The position numbers were made by a program, and so were the translations under genes. Under the pieces are notes generated by a model. The model did not search any database and was not told the DNA's origin. It was given only the letters and a program-made list of their open reading frames with translations. Positions 60,601-64,000 of a stretch of 64,000 nucleotides of DNA are shown piece by piece (within the stretch, counting starts at the first letter, position 1; every line of letters starts with the position of its first letter). The stretch lies in the NCBI GenBank assembly GCA_050951465.1, contig JBMNJC010000025.1, positions 62,001-126,000 on the forward strand, in the 5' to 3' direction. Origin of the DNA: JAAZHD01 sp012510895 (GTDB lineage: Bacteria > Bacillota > Clostridia > Caldicoprobacterales > DTU083).

Positions 60601-63600
60601 TGTAACTTTCTGATCCTAGCATAAAAAACCTTCATGGCAGAATAGGATTCTCCGAGAGATATTTCCAGCTGTTTTAACCAGTTTCTTGCTTCAATATACC
60701 CAGGAGAGTTACCGACATCCCTGTTTAAAGAAGCTAGGGTCTCTGATAATCCCTTAAGAATTTCCAGATAATTATCATATAAATATTGAATTGATAAAGA
60801 ACCATTCAGTTTTTCCAATAATTCAGACATTTTCTTTGATGTATTCGTATACGGTCTGTTTTCGTTCAATAAAGTTGTAGGTATCTTTTGCAGTTGCTTT
60901 ACCCACGGAGTAAAGGAAATAATTTCTTTTTCATATTCTCTTATAAAAGAATCTAAATCCTCGTTTTGGCCTTTCAAGTCTTCTAACAGCATTTGCCATT
61001 CCATAATATTTACTTGTTCGCTGTTCAATAATACTTGAAGAATACTAATATGCTCTATGTTTTCTATACCTAAATCCACTGCCAAAATATCATATAATCC
61101 TGAAATGTTTTCTTTGTCTATTAACGGACGCTTCCAAATCTCATTCAAACCTTGCATCAAAGTGATAAGATAACATACAAGATTTCCGTTGTCCACAGTA
61201 GATACATAAAGCGGACTCAACGGTTCCAACGTCTCTGTATTGTACCAATTGTAAAAATGCCCTTCCCATTTTTCAAGCTTTTTTAATATATTTATTGTGC
61301 TCTCTATTCTATCTATTGCTTTATATGAACCAATAAAGCCCAAATCTCTGGCAGATAGAACAGCTATTAAATATAAACCGATATTAGTAGGAGATGTACG
61401 GTGTGCTATGCCCAGATAGGGTTCTTGCTGATAATTGTCAGGCGGCAGCCAATTTTCTTCTTCTGTAACTAAGTGTTCAAAATATTTCCATGTTTTTCTG
61501 GCAATCCTTCGAAGGTATAAAATCTGTTCTTCTGAAAGAGAAGGAGTTCGTTTTCCTTTTTGTTGTCCAATCTTCCAGGCAATATAAGGCGACAAAATCC
61601 ATGCAACAGTAGCTATACCGCTAAGATACCATATTCCCGGGCGTATGATTAAAGAAGCTATATAAATAAGCAAAGATATAAACACAGGTACTTTCATTTT
61701 ATGCCAATAGTCTGAAAATTTACCTTTGAATTTACGATCAGAATCAGCAGCAGTAACCCATTCCAGCATATTCTTATGACTTACTGTAACTCTCCAAACA
61801 GAACGCAATATCGCATCTGTCATCAGATATGCCTGATGAGACAGAAAAACAAAAGAAAGAAATATCTGATTCAATAACGTACGTGTACCTTCAAAAAAAG
61901 AAGATAATCTTAATCTGTAATGTTTTTTTGTGCCTGAAACCAACTTTCCTGCCAAGTCCGTCATCAATGGTTGAAGAAATGTTAACAAAGCAAGTCCTAA
62001 CCATAAAACTAAAGACCCAGGCAGCATTAGAAAGCTTAGTACGATCAACAAATACAAGGCAGGTGACAGTAAACTGCGTCGCAAATTATCAATAATCTTC
62101 CATTTGGAAATGCTATTTATGGGATTATCTACCTTTACGCCTTGCTTGTTTTTTACCTTGGAGAATAACCAGGGCAACAGCTGCCAATCACCACGTACCC
62201 AGCGATGCAGACGAAGTGAATATCCTATATAATGCGCAGGATATCCGTCTATTAATTCGATATCTGTTGCCAATCCTGCTCGTACATATGAACCTTCTAA
62301 AAGATCATGGCTCAGTACAGCATTTTCAGGTATAGCTTCCTTTAAGACCTGGCTAAATACTTTTGGATCAAAAATCCCTTTACCTGTAAAAATTCCTTCA
62401 TGGAATAGATCCTGATAGACATCAGAAACAGCTGTGGTATAAGGATCAATCCCGGTTTGACCTGAAAATGTTAAGGCGAAAAAAGAGCGGCTTGCACTAT
62501 CCACCGACACGCCGATCCTTGGCTGTATCAGTCCATAACCTTCAATTACTCTGGTTTTATCTTTGTTTAAGACTGGCCTGTTTAAAGGATGAGCCATTGC
62601 ACCAATAAGTTTTTTGGCAGTATCCCTCGGAAGATTTGTATCGGCATCTAAGGTAATCACATATTTAATTTTTCCTAGAATAGATAAATCACCAACTTGT
62701 ACTGAAAATGATGTATTATCATCTCCTTCCAATAAAGCATTAAATTCTGTCAGAGCTCCTCTTTTTCGCTCCCAGCCCATCCAGGAGCATTGATTAGCAT
62801 TCCACTGACGATACCTATGGAAAAAATAGAAGATATCACTTCTGCCGTACCGTTGGTTCAATTCCTTAATAAGGCGACTTCCTGTTTCAATAATGGCTTC
62901 ATCTGATTCGTTATGTTCCTCCGGCCCATCCTTAAAATCTCCTATCAAAGCAAAATGAATATTTTCGTCCTGATTGGCAAGATATATTACTTCCATTTGC
63001 TCAATTATTTCTGTAACTCTTTTTTCATCGGTTAACAAGGTGGGTATGACTACCATGGTACGATATTCTTCAGGTATACTTTCTTTAAGCTCTAATTTTG
63101 GGATATGATATGGTTTAGATATTTTTATTACTATCCAATTTATAATACCTACAGAAATACTCCAGATAGGCAGGAAACATATTACAGCCGAGAGTATTTT
63201 ACCTGATAATTCATTATAATCTGTTGTCTTTTGTATCCCGACTAAAAATGAAAACCATATCCCTAATGTCAAAATACTTATAGAAGAAAAATAGACAAAT
63301 GTATTATTGTGGTTTTTGTTTTTTGTTCTTCTGTCCCCCAGCTTTTCTTTTAGTTTTCCCAAGCCATCATCTATAATATAGTAGCCTACATGATTGAACT
63401 TATCATCTGAATTATTCATGTCTTCTCTTGCACACTCAATTGCCATGACAGCAACATCAATCTCATCAATGTTATATTTTATTGAAAGCTCTTCTATTTT
63501 TTGCCGATAGAAATTCCGGGTGGTAAAATCCATTAAAGAATAGATTTTAGCAGGGTCTTGTTTAAGTATTCTATGCAAGATGCTTATCTCTTCATATATA

Positions 63601-64000
63601 TCTTCCCATTTAAGGCTTGAAACTAACCTAAGACTGGTTATCGCATTGCCTATAGAAACTTGATAAGACGCTTGTTCTTGATGGACTTGATTCACAATGT
63701 CATCTGCGTTAGTTTGATAAACAGCAAGCTTTCCATCCACCCATCTAATAATTGGCGAAGCATCCACGCCTTCCTCTCTTAGGCGATGCAACAAACGTTC
63801 TGTATATGCAGGTTTCAGGTAACCAATTTCTGATTCGTGAGCCTGAATAATTTTACGGAATTCTTCCTGAGGTTTGTTTTCCTCCCTTACCGCCGCCAAA
63901 CAATTCAGTAGTTTTTCAGCCCACTGTTCTCCCAGTTTACGTAATTGCATAGTCTCATATATATAGATAGCTACCTGCTTAATCCTCTCTAACAGACAAA
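57666..64000 (-). CDS. Cyclic beta-1,2-glucan synthase, GT84 and central part (5' end beyond window, 3' frameshift)
   Basis: Open from the window edge; the ATG at 63950 is preceded by in-frame sequence (LLERIKQVAIYIYET), so the start lies outside. Counting from that ATG: helices near 218-275, GT84 glycosyltransferase with DAD at 434-436 (YVITLDADTNLPRD) and RLHRWVRGDWQ near 580, further membrane helices at 600-830, then the central Glyco_transf_36-type domain. The frame ends in LAYNYL, where one extra T near 57667 shifts it; deleting one base gives ...AYNYNEEYSRRVAF. With the GH94 part the protein exceeds 2,700 residues, like NdvB/ChvB. It polymerises UDP-glucose to beta-1,2-glucan and cyclises it. 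Confidence 0.88.
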   Translation of the reverse strand, partial: CLLERIKQVAIYIYETMQLRKLGEQWAEKLLNCLAAVREENKPQEEFRKIIQAHESEIGYLKPAYTERLLHRLREEGVDASPIIRWVDGKLAVYQTNADDIVNQVHQEQASYQVSIGNAITSLRLVSSLKWEDIYEEISILHRILKQDPAKIYSLMDFTTRNFYRQKIEELSIKYNIDEIDVAVMAIECAREDMNNSDDKFNHVGYYIIDDGLGKLKEKLGDRRTKNKNHNNTFVYFSSISILTLGIWFSFLVGIQKTTDYNELSGKILSAVICFLPIWSISVGIINWIVIKISKPYHIPKLELKESIPEEYRTMVVIPTLLTDEKRVTEIIEQMEVIYLANQDENIHFALIGDFKDGPEEHNESDEAIIETGSRLIKELNQRYGRSDIFYFFHRYRQWNANQCSWMGWERKRGALTEFNALLEGDDNTSFSVQVGDLSILGKIKYVITLDADTNLPRDTAKKLIGAMAHPLNRPVLNKDKTRVIEGYGLIQPRIGVSVDSASRSFFALTFSGQTGIDPYTTAVSDVYQDLFHEGIFTGKGIFDPKVFSQVLKEAIPENAVLSHDLLEGSYVRAGLATDIELIDGYPAHYIGYSLRLHRWVRGDWQLLPWLFSKVKNKQGVKVDNPINSISKWKIIDNLRRSLLSPALYLLIVLSFLMLPGSLVLWLGLALLTFLQPLMTDLAGKLVSGTKKHYRLRLSSFFEGTRTLLNQIFLSFVFLSHQAYLMTDAILRSVWRVTVSHKNMLEWVTAADSDRKFKGKFSDYWHKMKVPVFISLLIYIASLIIRPGIWYLSGIATVAWILSPYIAWKIGQQKGKRTPSLSEEQILYLRRIARKTWKYFEHLVTEEENWLPPDNYQQEPYLGIAHRTSPTNIGLYLIAVLSARDLGFIGSYKAIDRIESTINILKKLEKWEGHFYNWYNTETLEPLSPLYVSTVDNGNLVCYLITLMQGLNEIWKRPLIDKENISGLYDILAVDLGIENIEHISILQVLLNSEQVNIMEWQMLLEDLKGQNEDLDSFIREYEKEIISFTPWVKQLQKIPTTLLNENRPYTNTSKKMSELLEKLNGSLSIQYLYDNYLEILKGLSETLASLNRDVGNSPGYIEARNWLKQLEISLGESYSAMKVFYARIRKLQRDIESLVHEMDFSLLYHEKKELFAIGYNVEDGELSKSYYDLLASEARQASFVAIAKGDIPQKHWFKLGRSLSLTGDLRVLISWTGTMFEYLMPLLIMKSYDNTLLDETYTGVVRVQKQYAEQFRLPWGASESGFYAFDLHLNYQYKAFGVPSLGLKRGLVKDLVIAPYATMLALIIEPVLAYKNLEALIAEGMEGPYGLYEAIDYTQERLSRKKKSNIVKSFMAHHQGMILAAIDNHLNNNIMQMRFHSVPMVKATELLLQERIPKREIFIKDNEEIIGREIEGDRSHQEILARRTFQAPRPSSIPETCILSNGNYSVLLTDSGAGYSTYMGQAITRWRSDPTRDDWGMMFYIANLNSNNYWSAAYQPTGMEPEEYKVTFEADHAIYFRRDGNIVTKTEAMVSPEFNGEVRSITLTNNSNSGRMMEVTSYFEVVLGLLHADIAHPAFTNLFIRTEYLDNINTIIANRRPRSAEERENGSKPLWMYHTMVTEGEVVGSIQYETDRAKFIGRGRTLQNPQVMDPEFPLSNTAGAVLDPIASLRVRVFIPAGKTAKISYITGVAESREEAVSLIKGYQNAHMSNRTLELAWTHSQVELRYLNLTAGQANLFQSMISPILFGQTPKDWKQEMIKNNRKGLTALWPYGISGDLPIVVVRIKQMNHIEIVKQMLTAHEYFRLKGLTIDLVILNEYGNSYEQPVRDRIHELIAISNARELIDKPGGVFVRESTNIPQDDLNLLLCIARIVINGENGSIASQLEKNEDIRQLPLLATKKINYRLLKNKTLTLPQNLLYKNDYGGFSEDGKEYIIYLKNRETTPMPWSNIISNDILGFLVTESGSGYTWCMNSRENKLTPWSNDPIRDPAGEVLYIRDDKTGEFWTATPLPIRATGPYLIRHGQGYSAFENFQNGILAQQTMFVVKNEPVKLIRISIENCTDKPRSISLVYYAEWVLGVNREYNPLWFIVSEFDELNNSMLAYNYL

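Noticed and set aside
1..64000. CRISPR array or other regularly spaced repeats
   Set aside because: Reading through the window showed no periodic direct repeats; the only long direct repeat is the 19-bp target duplication around the ISNCY-like element.

Overview
This window is a low-GC stretch of a chromosome from an endospore-forming member of the Clostridia (Bacillota). Evidence: dipicolinate synthase (spoVFA/spoVFB), SpoIIIE/FtsK, CwlD, a YlxY-type deacetylase and YlzJ/TepA for sporulation; Gram-positive PolC, HprK, WhiA, ReoM/IreB and CdaA/YbbR; and the classic Firmicutes order rpsB-tsf-pyrH-frr-uppS-cdsA-dxr-rseP-polC-rimP-nusA-ylxR-ylxQ-infB-rbfA-nrnA-truB-ribF-rpsO-pnp-ylxY-M16 peptidase. 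The species cannot be fixed from the sequence. Nearly every host gene is on the minus strand, so the text below runs from high to low coordinates, the direction of transcription.

64.0-55.8 kb: a giant cyclic beta-1,2-glucan synthase (GT84 + GH94, NdvB/ChvB type), cut by the right window edge and split by one frameshift near 57.66 kb. 55.7-52.7 kb: cwlD, cdaA (c-di-AMP synthase) and its YbbR partner. 52.7-50.0 kb: a plus-strand stand-alone receiver protein with a Glu at the phosphorylation site, a tRNA-Arg(CCG), an IS256-family element with two frameshifts, and a small plus-strand winged-helix-like gene whose stop codon comes from that element. 49.9-45.0 kb: a FtsW/RodA-PBP pair and uvrC. 45.0-43.4 kb: an IS5/IS1182-like element. 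43.3-37.2 kb: pspC, a Cof-type phosphatase, hprK, an orphan solute-binding-like protein, murB, a PHP phosphatase and whiA. rapZ and yvcK, often found with these genes, are absent here. 37.1-35.1 kb: reoM, a ferredoxin-fused aldo-keto reductase, ruvX and a DUF1292 gene.

35.1-20.2 kb: the translation/envelope/isoprenoid super-operon from rpsB to polC, interrupted between polC and rimP by two nested insertion sequences (an IS5/IS427-like element inside an ISNCY/IS1202-like element with an 18-19 bp target duplication). The insertion left both the polC stop codon and the rimP promoter intact. 20.4-9.5 kb: rimP through pnp. 9.4-0 kb: ylxY, the M16 peptidase, spoVFA/B behind a good SigK-type promoter, dapG, tepA, ylzJ, ftsK/spoIIIE and a partial rimO.

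The most interesting non-coding signals are a clear A-B-A'-B' pseudoknot in the rpsO leader, an rpsB leader with nested stems, a structured rimP leader, a 13-bp inverted repeat abutting the ylxY Shine-Dalgarno, and a hairpin sequestering the transposase Shine-Dalgarno of the inner insertion sequence. I found no clear novel multi-gene system. The window is mostly conserved core with a few odd insertions, degenerate proteins and leader RNAs, listed as findings.
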